This document shows, in pieces, positions 63,875-64,000 of a stretch of DNA of 64,000 nt. The notes under the pieces were generated by a model, which worked only from the letters and a program-made list of their open reading frames with translations, was not told the DNA's origin and did no database searches. The DNA is from Tridacna crocea (taxonomy: Eukaryota > Mollusca > Bivalvia > Cardiida > Cardiidae): the NCBI GenBank assembly GCA_943736015.1, contig OX031065.1:25496427-25560426 (forward strand). Direction: 5' to 3'. A program made the translations under genes and the position numbers. The stretch's first letter is position 1; each line of letters opens with the position of its first letter.

Positions 63875-64000
63875 TAACCCTTTACCAAACAATCCCTGAA
63901 TTTTATGACCCCAAGATAGAAGCCTTTTGAAAACATTGTGGGAAAAGTAGAAAATGCTGGTAATCAGCATTTTTTCCTTTTCCCACAATGTTTTCTACCC
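63875..64000 (+). mobile_element. TTAA-MITE, cut by window edge
   Basis: gtaaccctttaccaaacaat, complete palindrome at ~63931-63997, then the window ends. Confidence 0.85.

Noticed and set aside
1244-64000. Many short open frames containing [21 protein letters not shown] or similar
   Set aside because: They are translations of the MITE palindrome in various frames and strands, not a protein family.
1267-64000. Regular hairpins as a CRISPR-like array or rho-independent terminators
   Set aside because: The genome is eukaryotic, spacing is irregular, and each palindrome lies within a TTAA-bounded transposable element.
1-64000. True tRNA or rRNA genes
   Set aside because: Only SINE-type A/B boxes were seen; no cloverleaf with acceptor stem could be drawn, and no rRNA core sequence was recognised.

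Overview
The window is nuclear DNA of an AT-rich, intron-rich, repeat-laden animal genome. It holds parts of three conserved protein genes with GT-AG introns, set in a dense field of non-autonomous transposable elements. Repeat ends such as 'AAGAGGGCCAAGATGGCCC', 'AGCTCACCTGAGC' and 'ATACCCCCACAAAA', with CATT tails, resemble those I associate with bivalve molluscs. A mollusc, probably a bivalve, is an inference from repeat style rather than a proof.

Layout. (1) 1-18785 (+): the last four coding exons of the DEAD-box RNA helicase DDX1 at 6445-6487, 15492-15590, 17471-17588 and 18661-18785. The rest of the gene lies upstream of the window or was not found in 1-6444. The 9-kb intron 6488-15491 is filled by a 7.4-kb composite element with terminal inverted repeats. 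Inside it is a 2.4-kb-arm inverted repeat around a mariner relic. (2) 18786-29498: no gene recognised; many MITEs, one 166-bp-period array element at 21277-22704, and other repeats. (3) 29499-33718 (-): a complete four-exon atypical dual-specificity phosphatase of 201 aa, with active site HCYKGVSRS. (4) 35573-40315: a tandem triplication of a ~1.55-kb unit in the head-to-head intergenic space. (5) 40831-63121 (+): 18 exons, 682 codons in frame, of WDR59, a subunit of the GATOR2 complex upstream of mTORC1. The gene continues past the right edge.

The dominant feature is a family of ~229-bp elements bounded by TTAA and ~19-bp terminal inverted repeats (TTAACYCATTACCACACAA). Each full copy carries a nearly perfect 67-bp internal palindrome (GAAAACATTGTGGGAAAAGG... 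centred on CTGGTTACCAG). I count more than 80 whole or partial copies in both orientations, roughly a quarter of the window. They fall into at least three core subfamilies in which both palindrome arms differ together. The TTAA borders suggest piggyBac-type mobilisation, but no piggyBac transposase is present. Other elements: a 796-bp hAT remnant with 8-bp target duplication and a recognisable C-terminal dimerisation peptide; a 361-bp long-TIR MITE with 11-bp flanking repeats; a tRNA-derived SINE family; 'GAGGGCC...GCTCACC' elements with ~166-bp internal monomers; and several minisatellites.

The three genes are unrelated in function as far as can be told (RNA processing, phosphatase signalling, nutrient sensing). 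Nothing looks like a gene cluster. Unusual biology here is more likely in the repeat structures than in new protein genes.
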